DNA of 64,000 bases from CAZKVJ01 sp964556225 (GTDB lineage: Bacteria > Actinomycetota > Acidimicrobiia > Acidimicrobiales > Ilumatobacteraceae): contig CAZKVJ010000006.1 in assembly GCA_964556225.1 (NCBI GenBank), positions 1 to 64,000 of the forward strand, written 5' to 3'. The notes beneath the pieces are model-generated. The model made no database searches and was not told where the DNA came from. It saw nothing but the letters and a program-made list of their open reading frames with translations. Below are positions 50,968 to 60,055 of this stretch, piece after piece. How positions within the stretch are numbered: the stretch's first letter is position 1; every line of letters begins with the position of its first letter. Position numbers and translations under genes: made by a program.

Positions 50968-50974
50968 CGCGCCC

Positions 50975-51388
50975 TCAGCGAGCGTCGCCGAAGCGCCGGG
51001 TGATGCGCTCGAGGACCGACTGCTCGTCGTCGGACCGGGCGTCGTCGGCGTCGGCCACGGCCCGGGCGGCGGCCACCAGGGACGAGCGCAGCACCGTGCT
51101 GGTCACCCGCTGGTCGATGCTGGTCAGCAGGGCCTCGACGCCGTCGGGGCGCTCGAGCGCCTGGCGCACGTGGGCCATCGCCTCGCCGAGGTGCTGGTCG
51201 AACGAGAAGGTGTCGCTCTCGAACCCCTGGTCCTCGGCGATGGCCCGGATCTCGTCGAGCTCGTCGGCCGACACCCGCCGGTCGGCGATCATGACGAGCA
51301 GCAGCAGCTCGACGACCGCCTCGTGCTCGCGGTCGGCCGTCGCGTCCACCGACACCTGCTGGTACAGGTCCCTCAGCCGGTCATGCAT
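50975..51388 (-). CDS. TerB-like (tellurite resistance B family) protein
   Basis: A 137-residue all-alpha protein. AVVELLLLVMIADRRVSADELDEIRAIAEDQGFESDTFSFDQHL is typical of TerB-like domains, with acidic residues that can bind metal, and the second repeat is LRSSLVAAARAVADADDARSDDEQSVLERITRRFG. Its role is unknown; TerB-like proteins appear in stress and membrane contexts. ATG 51386-51388 is 7 nt after TACGGT (51401-51396), inside the end of the upstream peptidase gene. Confidence 0.8.
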   Translation of the reverse strand: MHDRLRDLYQQVSVDATADREHEAVVELLLLVMIADRRVSADELDEIRAIAEDQGFESDTFSFDQHLGEAMAHVRQALERPDGVEALLTSIDQRVTSTVLRSSLVAAARAVADADDARSDDEQSVLERITRRFGDAR

Positions 51389-53507
51389 CCGGGGAACCGT
51401 AGCCCTGTGGCGGGTGCGCGTCCTCGTGGGATGCCAGGGAGGAGCGGGCACCCACCGTCCGGCGGAGGAAGTCGAGCTGGTGCAACAGGAGGTGCTCGGC
51501 CACGACCTCCTGGGGGGTCATGTGGGTGACGCCGGCGAGGGGGAGCACCTCGTGCGGGGCGCCAGCCGCGAGGAGCGCCGCCGACAGCTGCAGCGTGTGC
51601 GCCGCGACGACGTTGTCGTCGGACAGGCCGTGGATCAAGAGGAGTGGTCGCACGAGGTCGCCGGCTCGGGCGATGAGCGAGCAGCGGTCGTACGGGGTGG
51701 GATCGAGCCCCGGGTGTCCGAGGTAGCGCTCCGTGTAGTGCGTGTCGTACAACCGCCAGTCGGTGACGGGTGCTCCGGCGATGGCGGCGTGGAACACGTC
51801 GGGGCGCTCCATCACGGCGAGCGCGGCGAGGTAGCCCCCGAAGCTCCAGCCCCGGATCGCCACCCGGGACAGGTCGAGCACGCCGAGCTCGTCGGCGAGG
51901 GCGTGGAGCCCGACGACCTGGTCCTCGAGGACCGGCTGGGCGAGGTCGTGCAGCACCGCCCGCTCCCACTCGCTGCCGCGGCCCGGCGTGCCGTGACCGT
52001 CGATCACCACGACGGCAAAGCCCTGGTCGGCGAACCACTGCGACAGGACGTGGGCGTTGTGGTTCGCCACCACCCGCTGCGCGTGCGGCCCACCGTAGGA
52101 GTCGACCAGGACCGGCAGCGGGCCGCCGTCGTGATCGCGGGGGAGCAGCACGGCCGCCGCCAGCCGGTCCGGGCCGACCCGGCGCATCAGCACGTTGGCG
52201 CGGATGCCCGGATCCTCGGCGAGCGACAGCAGCGTCGGGCCACCGAGGACGCTCGTGCGCACACCGGGTTCGTCGAGACGGGCCGAGCGCACCACGATGG
52301 CGCTGCCGCGGGCGACGGCATCGTGGACGCCTGGCTCGGTGGTGAGCTCCTCGATCCCACCGGCGTCGCTCCAGCGCCACACGTGGCAGACCGTCGGGTC
52401 GGTGATGGGGTTGGCGAGGAACACGACGTGCGCATCGCCGACGTGGACCACCGACCGCACCTGCAGGCTGGCCATGGTGACGGGCAACCCCTCCACCATC
52501 AGGCGGCGCGCGCCGAGCCGGTCGGCCGCGGTGACGAGGCGACCGTCGCCGAGCAGCGCAGGGACACCGGCGACGATCTCGACCCACGCGTCGTCGGTGT
52601 CGGACCAGCGCGTGGTGGTCGCGCCCGTGCGCGGATCGGCCTCGAGCACCTCGAGCGTGCACTGGTCGCGGGACTGCACGGTCACGAGGATCCGGTCCGG
52701 CCGCTTCCAGGAGACGTCGACGAGGTACGGCAGCGCGTGCAGGTCCCACTCGATCTCCACGTAGGCGCCGTCGAGGGACAGCACGTGCAGCGACACCTCG
52801 GCGTTCTCCGTGCCGGCTGCGGGGTAGCGCAGCTCCACCGGTGACCGCTCCGGGTGGGCCGGATCGCCGACCCACCATCGGGCGACCGGGGCGACGTCGA
52901 CTCGCGCCGCGACGATGGCACTCCCGTCCGGCGCCCACCAGAACCCCCGCTGGCGCCGCATCTCCTCGGCGGCGATGAACTCGGCGCTGCCCCACGACAC
53001 GTTCGGGTCGTCGTCCCCGGCGAGCTCCCAGTCGGTGCCGTCGGTCTCGACGACTCGCAGCACGTCGCTGCTGACGTACGCGATGCGCTGGCCCATCGGA
53101 TCCGGACGAGGATCGAACACTGGGCCGGTGACGGGGACCTCCCGGGTGCGCATGGCGACGAGGTCGGCCACGAACAGCCGTCCCGCCAGCGCGAACGCCG
53201 CCGTGGTGACCTCGTCGTCGGTCGCGTAGGACGTGATGCCGGACGCCCCCTCGCGGAGGCGCTCCCGGCGGGCGAGCTCCTCGGGCGGCAGCTGGCCGTC
53301 GCCGGCCAGGAGCAGCTGGGGGTCGGCGGTGAGGCGCTCCATGTCGATCCGCGGCCGGTAGACCCACAGCACGTTGAGCGGGTCGTCGCCGCCGCGGCTG
53401 CGCAGGAACACCACCCGCTCACCGTCCGGCGAGACGGTGACGTTGCGGGGCTCCCCGAGGGTGAAGCGCTGGGTTGCCGCATAGCGGCGGGGGAACGATC
53501 CGGCCAT
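51381..53507 (-). CDS. S9 family prolyl oligopeptidase/dipeptidyl peptidase
   Basis: A 708-residue serine peptidase of the DPP IV-like S9B branch. An N-terminal beta-propeller region (VTVSPDGERVVFLRSRGGDDPLNVLWVY..., FWWAPDGSAIVAARVDVAPVARWW) precedes the hydrolase. The catalytic serine is in AIRGWSFGGYLAALAVME, Asp in LIHGLSDDNVVAAHT, His in PLAGVTHMTPQEV. There is no signal peptide, so it is probably cytosolic. The stop overlaps the TerB-like start. Substrates are N-terminal dipeptides, often after proline. Confidence 0.9.
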   Translation of the reverse strand: MAGSFPRRYAATQRFTLGEPRNVTVSPDGERVVFLRSRGGDDPLNVLWVYRPRIDMERLTADPQLLLAGDGQLPPEELARRERLREGASGITSYATDDEVTTAAFALAGRLFVADLVAMRTREVPVTGPVFDPRPDPMGQRIAYVSSDVLRVVETDGTDWELAGDDDPNVSWGSAEFIAAEEMRRQRGFWWAPDGSAIVAARVDVAPVARWWVGDPAHPERSPVELRYPAAGTENAEVSLHVLSLDGAYVEIEWDLHALPYLVDVSWKRPDRILVTVQSRDQCTLEVLEADPRTGATTTRWSDTDDAWVEIVAGVPALLGDGRLVTAADRLGARRLMVEGLPVTMASLQVRSVVHVGDAHVVFLANPITDPTVCHVWRWSDAGGIEELTTEPGVHDAVARGSAIVVRSARLDEPGVRTSVLGGPTLLSLAEDPGIRANVLMRRVGPDRLAAAVLLPRDHDGGPLPVLVDSYGGPHAQRVVANHNAHVLSQWFADQGFAVVVIDGHGTPGRGSEWERAVLHDLAQPVLEDQVVGLHALADELGVLDLSRVAIRGWSFGGYLAALAVMERPDVFHAAIAGAPVTDWRLYDTHYTERYLGHPGLDPTPYDRCSLIARAGDLVRPLLLIHGLSDDNVVAAHTLQLSAALLAAGAPHEVLPLAGVTHMTPQEVVAEHLLLHQLDFLRRTVGARSSLASHEDAHPPQGYGSPDA

Positions 53508-53521
53508 GCCGCGGTCCGCGC

Positions 53522-54574
53522 TCAGCCGTGGTGCGGGACCACGAGGATCTTGGCGTGCTCCTCAGGGTCGCCAAGGGCGTGGAACGCGTCGGGCACCCCG
53601 TCGATGCCGACCTGCGCCGTGACGAGCGGCTCGAGGTCGATGCGGCCCTCGGCGATGGACGTGAGCGCCCCGTTGAACTCGAGCGGGTCGTAGCCCAGCG
53701 CGAAGCGGATCTCGAGCTCACGTCCGATGCCGACCATCGGGCGGATCCGGTCCTCTTGCATGCACACGCCCACGACGCAGATGCGAGCGTGCCGGGGTGC
53801 CATCCGCATCGCCTGGTCGATCATCCCCGGCACACCGACGGCCTCGAACACCACGAGCCGCTTCACGCCGTCGACGCGCCGCCACGCCTCGATCGCCGGG
53901 GTCTCGCGCGGATCGACGACGACGTCGGCCCCGAGGTGCTCGGCGAGCGCGCGCCGCCGTGAGGAGAAGTCGGCGCCGACGATCGGGCCGATCCCGCGAG
54001 CCCGCAGGTCGGCGACGACCGCCAGGCCCACCGGCCCGAGGCCGAGGACCACCGCCGCCTCGCCCGGCACGATCCCGCTCCTGGCGACGGCGTGCACGCC
54101 CACGGCGAGCGGCTCGGTCATCGCCGCCGTGGTGGCCGGGAGGCCGTCCGGGACCTTGATTGACGTGAGCTCGTTGAGCACCATCAGCTCGGCGTAGCCG
54201 CCGTTGTAGGTGTTCGAGTAGCCGATGGCGTGAACGCCGGCGGTGTCGACGGCGACCGGCAGGGAGACCACCACGTCGCCGGCCGCCAGCTGGCTGCAGC
54301 CGGGCCCGACGTCGACGACCTCGCAGCAGAACTCGTGGCCCATGACGACGTCGCGCTCGGGGACGAAGCGGTGGGGCTGGAGCGGGTCGGGTGGCAGGTC
54401 ACGCTGGAGCTCGTCGGCCAGGGCGAGCTGCTCGGCGCCGTGGACGAGCATGTGCAGGTCGCTGCCACAGATCCCGCAGGCGAGGACCTTCGCCAGCACC
54501 TGTCCCTCGCCGGGCACGGGTTCGGGGATGTCGTCGACTCGGAGGGCCCACTCGCGCATGACGGCTGCTCGCAT
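53522..54574 (-). CDS. Zinc-dependent alcohol dehydrogenase family protein
   Basis: A 350-residue MDR dehydrogenase. The catalytic zinc region is ACGICGSDLHMLVHG...MGHEFCCEVVDVG. The four-cysteine structural zinc site is not present. The Rossmann motif GLGPVGLAVVADLRARG and QVGIDGVPDAFHALGDPEEHAKILVVP close the protein. It oxidises an alcohol or sorbitol/threonine-type substrate with NAD(P); the exact one is unknown. ATG 54572-54574 follows a TAGTGT -10 by 8 nt. Confidence 0.87.
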   Translation of the reverse strand: MRAAVMREWALRVDDIPEPVPGEGQVLAKVLACGICGSDLHMLVHGAEQLALADELQRDLPPDPLQPHRFVPERDVVMGHEFCCEVVDVGPGCSQLAAGDVVVSLPVAVDTAGVHAIGYSNTYNGGYAELMVLNELTSIKVPDGLPATTAAMTEPLAVGVHAVARSGIVPGEAAVVLGLGPVGLAVVADLRARGIGPIVGADFSSRRRALAEHLGADVVVDPRETPAIEAWRRVDGVKRLVVFEAVGVPGMIDQAMRMAPRHARICVVGVCMQEDRIRPMVGIGRELEIRFALGYDPLEFNGALTSIAEGRIDLEPLVTAQVGIDGVPDAFHALGDPEEHAKILVVPHHG

Positions 54575-54585
54575 GGTGCCGGACA

Positions 54586-55533
54586 CTACGCGCCCTCGCG
54601 GGCGGAGAAGTGCCGGATCGCGTCCGTCATCACGGCGAAGGCGCCCTCGGCGTCCACCGTCCACACCACGTCGCAGGTCGGGGCCGGGCGCTCGACGAGG
54701 GTCCGCCGGTCGATCACCGTCATCCCGCGGGTGTGCTCACCGGCCGTCTCCACCGCGACATGAGCGCCGTGGCGGCTGAACAGCTTCGGGTGCGTGAGCA
54801 CCAGCACCGCGCACGGGTCGTGTACCGCCGCCCCCGCCATGTCCTCGTGACGGCGCACGTAGCCCGCGCTGAAGAAGGCCAGCAGGTCGGCGAGCGCGGC
54901 CGCCAGCCGGCCGGGCAGGGCGCGGATGGCCTGGATCCGCTCCGGCGTGGCCTGGACCTGGTGGGTCACGTCGAGGCCGCACATGACGAGCGGCCCGCCG
55001 TAGCCGAAGACGATCGCGGCCGCCTCGGGGTCGGCCCACACGTTGAACTCGGCGACCGCCGTTCGGTTCCCGAGCGTGCCCCCACCCATGAGCGAGATCC
55101 CTCCGACCCTGTCGGCGAGGTCGGGTGCTCGTCGCAGCGCCAGCGCCACGTTCGTGAGGGGGCCGGTGGCGACGATCCAGGTGCCCTCGCGACGGCGGCA
55201 GGTCTCGACGAGGTAGTCCACGGCGTCGTCGCCGTCCTCGGGTCGGCTGGGCTCGGGGAGGTCGGCGCCGTCGAGGCCGGAGACGCCGTGGACGTAGCCG
55301 GCGTGGCGGGGCGGTGCCAGCAGCGGCCGTGGGGCCCCGCGGTGCACCGGCACGTCGATGCCGAGCAGGTCGCGTATCACGAGCGCGTTGCGCGTGGTCA
55401 GCTCGAGCGGCGCGTTCCCTGCGACGGTCGTGATGCCGACCAGCTCGGTGTGGCGCGCCGCGACCACGATGGCGATGGCGTCGTCGTGGCCGGGGTCGCA
55501 ATCGAGCACGACCGGGAGCGGGTCGGTCTCCAT
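54586..55533 (-). CDS. Nucleoside hydrolase (IUNH family)
   Basis: A 315-residue hydrolase that cleaves the N-glycosidic bond of ribonucleosides. The calcium-binding signature VVLDCDPGHDDAIAIVVAARH is at residues about 9-29. TTVAGNAPLELTTRNA, GPLTNVALALRRAPDL, SLMGGGTLGNRTAVAEFNVWADPEAAAIVF and VHDPCAVLVLTHP are conserved. ATG 55531-55533 was chosen over a longer start because of its position relative to the DCDPGHDD motif. It salvages purine or pyrimidine nucleosides. Confidence 0.9.
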   Translation of the reverse strand: METDPLPVVLDCDPGHDDAIAIVVAARHTELVGITTVAGNAPLELTTRNALVIRDLLGIDVPVHRGAPRPLLAPPRHAGYVHGVSGLDGADLPEPSRPEDGDDAVDYLVETCRRREGTWIVATGPLTNVALALRRAPDLADRVGGISLMGGGTLGNRTAVAEFNVWADPEAAAIVFGYGGPLVMCGLDVTHQVQATPERIQAIRALPGRLAAALADLLAFFSAGYVRRHEDMAGAAVHDPCAVLVLTHPKLFSRHGAHVAVETAGEHTRGMTVIDRRTLVERPAPTCDVVWTVDAEGAFAVMTDAIRHFSAREGA

Positions 55534-55564
55534 CGGTCCAGCATGGCACCGGACGGGGTGCCGC

Positions 55565-57049
55565 TCAGCCGGGGCGGAGGTGTCCGGCGCCGTCGAGCAC
55601 GACCGCGGCACCGACCCACTCGCCGTCGCACAGCGCCGACGTCACCTGGGGGTCGTCGCTGCTGGCCCACGCTCGCCGGCCGTCGGGGAGCAGGCATGCC
55701 GCGAACGCGCGCTCGGGTGCACCGGCGCGGTCGTGGAGCACCGTGTACGCCTCGATGGTCGCCGGGCCGGCCGCGTCCGGCGCGCCGGCCACGTCCCGCC
55801 GGGGCAGCGCGTCGATGGCCGCCTGCGGGGACTCGTGCCGGAACCCCTCCCCCGGAGGGCGGGTCGAGTACACACCGAACGAGTGCTTCGTCACGAACCC
55901 GCCGTTGGCCCACACCAGGCCCCGCTCGCCGGGCTGCTCGCGCAGGTCGGTGACGACGGTGGCGATGGCGTGCATGACGTAGTCGTTCCACGGTCCGCCG
56001 GCGAACGACAGGCCGCCGGTGCGGGTGAGCTGGCGGTCGAGGCCGAGCCCGAGCGAGCGGGCGCCGAGCTGCACCGCGGACGGGAAGCAGGAGTAGAGGT
56101 CGACGATCGCCACGTCGTCGATCCCGACGCCGGCCAGCTCGAGCGCAGTGCGCCCGCCGATCTCGATGGCGGGTGTGCGGGTGAAGCTCCAGCGGGTCGA
56201 CAGGGCCAGGTGCTCGTGGCAGTCGGCGCCGCTGTGCGGGAAGACCCAACGATCCTTCGCCACGCCGAGACGGCGTGCCCGCTCGACGCTGCAGAGGATC
56301 ACCGCGGCGCCCATGTCGACGTCGTTGTTCGAGTTCATGTACTTGGGGTAGGGGAGCCCGATCATCCGGTTGGACGGGCCCGGCGTGCGGATCTGCTCGG
56401 CGGTGAGGGCCGTGCGCAGCCAGGCGTTCGGGTTGGTGGCGGCCACGGCGCTGAAGCGGGCCCACAGCTCGCTGACCGCCTCTTGGTGGTGCTCGACCGA
56501 CTCGCCCGCCTCCGCCCGGAGGGCCGTCTCGAACATCGGGTACACCTGGATCGGGGCCACGACGCCGGCGGCGATCTCCTCAGGGGTGCCCATCGGCAGC
56601 TCGGCGCCGATCACCTCGTCCGGGGCGACGTCCTCCGGCACGCGGGCCCACAGCTCGACGCCCTCGCGTCGCGCTCGCATCCGGGTGCGCCAGGCCTCGG
56701 CGCCGGTCAGGATCACCAGGTCGAGGTCGCCGCGCTGGATCTGGGCGGCCGCGTGGTTCACGAGGAGCTGCGGGCTGTTCCCGCCCGCAGCGCTGAGAGC
56801 GGTGCGTCGCGGCGCCACGCGCAGGTGCTCGGCGACGAAGCGGGCGGGGTCGCGGTAGCGCCAGGACAGCAGCGACACGACCCTCAGCGCGTCGGGATCC
56901 GGCACCGACGACAGTCCGGCATCCGTGCTGGCCTGCTGGATGGCGTCGGCCATGAGCTCGACCGCGGATCGGGCGTCGTCGAGCCCAGTGGCGCGGTGGA
57001 GCGCCTGACCGACGCCGATGATGACGGGCGTGCGAGGGTCGACGGACAT
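55565..57049 (-). CDS. Thiolase-like protein lacking the nucleophilic cysteine
   Basis: A 494-residue thiolase-fold protein (acetyl-CoA acetyltransferase-like family). It starts PVIIGVGQALHR and has LLVNHAAAQIQRGDLDLVILTGAEAWRTR, VDMGAAVILCSVERARRLG and VDLYSCFPSAVQLGARSLG, ending in a thiolase-C-like extension. Where active thiolases have a catalytic Cys (G-N-S-C) it reads GGNSPQ, and the GHP motif near the C-terminus is also not evident. It may act on a related CoA substrate, or as a lipid-transfer or structural partner. Confidence 0.8.
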   Translation of the reverse strand: MSVDPRTPVIIGVGQALHRATGLDDARSAVELMADAIQQASTDAGLSSVPDPDALRVVSLLSWRYRDPARFVAEHLRVAPRRTALSAAGGNSPQLLVNHAAAQIQRGDLDLVILTGAEAWRTRMRARREGVELWARVPEDVAPDEVIGAELPMGTPEEIAAGVVAPIQVYPMFETALRAEAGESVEHHQEAVSELWARFSAVAATNPNAWLRTALTAEQIRTPGPSNRMIGLPYPKYMNSNNDVDMGAAVILCSVERARRLGVAKDRWVFPHSGADCHEHLALSTRWSFTRTPAIEIGGRTALELAGVGIDDVAIVDLYSCFPSAVQLGARSLGLGLDRQLTRTGGLSFAGGPWNDYVMHAIATVVTDLREQPGERGLVWANGGFVTKHSFGVYSTRPPGEGFRHESPQAAIDALPRRDVAGAPDAAGPATIEAYTVLHDRAGAPERAFAACLLPDGRRAWASSDDPQVTSALCDGEWVGAAVVLDGAGHLRPG

Positions 57050-57101
57050 GGCCCGCAGGCTAGGGGGGTGGTGCGAAGGCGCCCCAAACCGCGGCCGGCC
57101 C

Positions 57102-57113
57102 TACACTCGCCGC
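57102..57113 (+). promoter_or_regulatory. Leaderless promoter of rpiB-glyA
   Basis: TACACT (57102-57107) lies 6 nt before GTG 57114. With no room for a ribosome binding site, the transcript should start at or near the start codon. Confidence 0.5.
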
Positions 57114-57581
57114 GTGTCCCGGATCGCCATCGGTGCCGATCACGCCGGCTACCAGCTGAAGCAGCACCTCATCGAGGTCCTCCGTCGCGAGGGCCACGAG
57201 GTCGCTGACCTCGGCACCCACTCGACCGACAGCGTCGACTACCCGCCCCTGTGTGCGGCCGTGGGCCGGGCGGTGCGCGACGGACGGGCCGAGCTGGGCA
57301 TCGTGCTCGGTGGCAGCGGCCAGGGTGAGCAGCTCGCCGCGAACAAGGTCCGCGGCGTGCGGGCTGCGCTCTGCAACGACCTCTACACGGCCCGCATGGC
57401 TCGGGCCCACAACGACGCCAACGTGCTGTCGATGGGCGCACGCGTGGTCGGCGAGGGCCTGGCCGAGGAGATCCTCCACACGTTCCTCACCACCCCGTTC
57501 GACGGTGGCCGCCACGCCCGGCGGGTGGCCCAGCTCGCCGACATCGAGGCCGAAGAGGCCGCGACCGCAGGAGATCGATGA
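57114..57581 (+). CDS. rpiB: Ribose-5-phosphate isomerase B
   Basis: A 155-residue RpiB/LacAB-type isomerase. RIAIGADHAGYQLKQHLIEVLRREGHEVADLGTHS opens it, then ELGIVLGGSGQGEQLAANKVRGVRAALCNDLYTARMARAHNDANVLSMGARVVG carries the active-site residues. It interconverts ribose 5-phosphate and ribulose 5-phosphate. GTG 57114 is leaderless. glyA starts inside its stop codon region (ATG 57578, TGA 57579-57581), so the two are coupled. Confidence 0.95.
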   Translation: MSRIAIGADHAGYQLKQHLIEVLRREGHEVADLGTHSTDSVDYPPLCAAVGRAVRDGRAELGIVLGGSGQGEQLAANKVRGVRAALCNDLYTARMARAHNDANVLSMGARVVGEGLAEEILHTFLTTPFDGGRHARRVAQLADIEAEEAATAGDR

Positions 57582-58828
57582 TGCCCTGGCCGACCGTTCC
57601 CGACAACGAGATCACCGCGCTCATCGAGCGAGAGGTGGCGAGGGAGAACGCCGGGCTGCAGCTCATCGCGAGCGAGAACTTCACGTCGCCGGCGGTGATG
57701 GCGGCGGTCGGCTCCGTGCTGACGAACAAGTACAGCGAGGGCTACCCCGGCAAGCGCTACTACGGCGGCAATGCCCTGGTCGACGAGGTCGAAGCGCTCG
57801 CCATCTCCCGGGTGAAGCGGATCTTCGGCGCCGACCACGCGAACGTGCAGCCCCACAGTGGCGCCAGCGCCAACATGGCTGTCTACCTCGCCCTGCTCGA
57901 CCCGGGTGACACGGTGCTCGGTCTGAGCCTGGACCACGGTGGCCACCTGACCCACGGCTCGCCCGTCAACGCCAGCGGCATCCTGTACCACTTCGTCTCC
58001 TACCGGGTGACCCCGGGTGACGAGCGGATCGACATGGACCAGGTGCGCGACCTGGCGCTCGAGCACCGGCCGAAGCTCATCGTCGCCGGCACCACGAGTT
58101 ATCCCCGCCGTCTCGACCCGGAGCCCTTCCGTGCCATCGCCGACGAGGTCGGCGCGCTGCTCATGTTCGACGTGGCCCACATCGCCGGGCTGATCGCGGG
58201 TGGCGCGCACCCGGATCCGGTGCCGTACTCCGACGTGGTCACGTTCACCACCCACAAGACCCTGCGCGGCCCGCGGGGAGGGGCGATCCTGTGCCGGGCC
58301 GACCTGGCCCAGAAGATCGACAAGGCGGTCTTCCCCGGCAGCCAGGGTGGTCCGCTCGAGCACGTGATCGCCGGGAAGGCCGTCGCCTTCCACGAGGTCC
58401 TCCAGCCGTCCTTCAAGGAGTACGCCCACCAGGTCGTGCAGAACGCGGCGGCGCTCGCCGAGGCGCTCGCCGGGGAGGGGTTCCGGCTGGTGTCGGGCGG
58501 CACGGACAACCACCTGATGGTCGTCGACCTGCGCCCGTTCGACGCCGAGCTCACCGGCAAGGAGGCCCAGGCGGTGCTCGACGTGGCCGGCATCACGCTC
58601 AACAAGAACGCCATCCCCGACGACCCTCGCAGCCCGTTCGTCACCAGCGGGGTGCGCATCGGCACCCCGGCGGTGACGACGCAGGGGATGGTCGAGGCCG
58701 ACATGGCCCAGGTTGCCTCGCTCATCGCCCGAGCGCTGCGCGGGCGCGCCAGCGCCGCCGAGCTCGATGCCGTTCGCGCCGAGGTGGCCGAGCTGTGCGG
58801 CCGCTATCCCGTCTACCCCACCGCCTGA
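57578..58828 (+). CDS. glyA: Serine hydroxymethyltransferase
   Basis: A 416-residue PLP enzyme. QLIASENFTSPAVMAAVGSVLTNKYSEGYPGKRYYGGNALVDEVE and VQPHSGASANMAVYLALLDPGD are followed by the PLP lysine in VTFTTHKTLRGPRGGAILC. It interconverts serine and glycine with tetrahydrofolate and supplies one-carbon units. AGGAG at 57568-57572 precedes ATG 57578; the next ATG (57581) is equally possible. Confidence 0.97.
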   Translation: MMPWPTVPDNEITALIEREVARENAGLQLIASENFTSPAVMAAVGSVLTNKYSEGYPGKRYYGGNALVDEVEALAISRVKRIFGADHANVQPHSGASANMAVYLALLDPGDTVLGLSLDHGGHLTHGSPVNASGILYHFVSYRVTPGDERIDMDQVRDLALEHRPKLIVAGTTSYPRRLDPEPFRAIADEVGALLMFDVAHIAGLIAGGAHPDPVPYSDVVTFTTHKTLRGPRGGAILCRADLAQKIDKAVFPGSQGGPLEHVIAGKAVAFHEVLQPSFKEYAHQVVQNAAALAEALAGEGFRLVSGGTDNHLMVVDLRPFDAELTGKEAQAVLDVAGITLNKNAIPDDPRSPFVTSGVRIGTPAVTTQGMVEADMAQVASLIARALRGRASAAELDAVRAEVAELCGRYPVYPTA

Positions 58829-58853
58829 CGGCCAGCCGTACACTGCCCGGACG

Positions 58854-59972
58854 ATGCCCGACACCGTCGGCTACCTGATCGTCGGGGCCGTCGCCGCGCT
58901 CGTCACGTTCGCCGTCACGCCGATCGTGGGCTGGATCGCCCGTCGCCGCGGGTGGATGGCCGAGCCGGATGCGCGCCGCGTGCACCTGACCCCGACCCCT
59001 GACGTCGGCGGCCTGGCGATGTTCGCCGGCTTCCTGGCCGCGATGTTCCTCGCCTGGCAGATGGACCGCTTCAGCGGCATCTTCGTGGCCAACTCCGAGC
59101 CGCTGGGCGTCGTGCTCGCCGGCGCGGTGATCCTGCTCGTCGGGTTCGCCGACGACGTGCGCGAGCTATCGGCGCCGGCGAAGGTGACCGGAACCGTCGT
59201 CGCCGGTCTGATCCTGGTCTGGTTCGGCGTGACGATGTTCTATTTCCGGTTCCCGTTCCTCGACGTCGTGGTGCTGTCGAACGACTGGATCCCGCTCATC
59301 ACCGTGCTGTGGCTCCTCGGGATGACGAACGCCGTGAACCTCATCGACGGCCTCGACGGCCTGGCCACGGGCATCGTCGCGATCGCCGCCGGTGCCTTCT
59401 TCCTCTACGCCCGCCGCCTGGAGGAGCTGGACCTGCTGACCCAGCCGAACATCGGTCCGCTGGTGGCCATCATCGCCCTCGGGGTGTGCCTCGGGTTCCT
59501 CCCCCACAACTTCAACCCGGCGCGGATCTTCATGGGTGACTCCGGTGCGCTGTTCCTCGGGCTGCTGATGGCGGTGTCGACCAGCGTGGTGGGGGGCCGG
59601 GCGGACCCGGCGACCCAGCAGTACATCGGCCAGACGTACTTCTTCCTGGCGCCGCTGTTCATCCCGCTCTTCATCCTCGGGGTCCCGATCCTCGACGTGG
59701 CGTTCGCGATCATCCGCCGGGCCCGGAGCCGTCAGGGGATGGCCACCCCGGACAAGGGTCACCTGCACCACCGCCTCATCGCGCTCGGCCACGGGCAGCG
59801 CCGGGCGGTGGTGATCCTGTGGCTGTGGACCGCGCTGCTGTCGGGCTTCGTGCTGTACCCGGCGTTCACCCGTGCCGGCGGCAGCCTCGCCCCGTTCGCC
59901 CTGGCGGGCCTGGTGCTGCTCCTCTACACCGTGCTGCATCCCGACCTGCGCCGCCGGGGCGGCGCCGGTTGA
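58854..59972 (+). CDS. wecA: WecA/Rfe-like undecaprenyl-phosphate sugar-1-phosphate transferase
   Basis: A 372-residue integral membrane enzyme with about ten helices. Signature cytosolic motifs are LVGFADDVRELSAPAK (DD), MTNAVNLIDGLDGLATGI, FNPARIFMGDSGALFLGLL and DKGHLHHRLIALGHGQR. It transfers GlcNAc-1-phosphate or a similar sugar to decaprenyl/undecaprenyl phosphate, starting a cell-wall glycan. The position just before the atp operon is the same as mycobacterial rfe (Rv1302). ATG 58854 lies 9 nt after TACACT (58839-58844). Confidence 0.92.
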   Translation: MPDTVGYLIVGAVAALVTFAVTPIVGWIARRRGWMAEPDARRVHLTPTPDVGGLAMFAGFLAAMFLAWQMDRFSGIFVANSEPLGVVLAGAVILLVGFADDVRELSAPAKVTGTVVAGLILVWFGVTMFYFRFPFLDVVVLSNDWIPLITVLWLLGMTNAVNLIDGLDGLATGIVAIAAGAFFLYARRLEELDLLTQPNIGPLVAIIALGVCLGFLPHNFNPARIFMGDSGALFLGLLMAVSTSVVGGRADPATQQYIGQTYFFLAPLFIPLFILGVPILDVAFAIIRRARSRQGMATPDKGHLHHRLIALGHGQRRAVVILWLWTALLSGFVLYPAFTRAGGSLAPFALAGLVLLLYTVLHPDLRRRGGAG

Positions 59973-60055
59973 TGATTCGATCGGCCCTGGCGCGCTGGGC
60001 CGAGGTGTGAGAACCTGACTGTGCTCGGCGGAGCGGAATCGGGAGGTTCGGCGGC

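Noticed and set aside
51404..51406. Alternative assumption that the TerB-like gene needs a separate upstream intergenic promoter
   Set aside because: A TACGGT -10 with leaderless spacing is found inside the 3' end of the peptidase gene, so no gap is needed.
57114..57600. Glycine riboswitch upstream of glyA
   Set aside because: glyA overlaps the end of rpiB and the rpiB transcript appears leaderless, so there is no leader to hold one.
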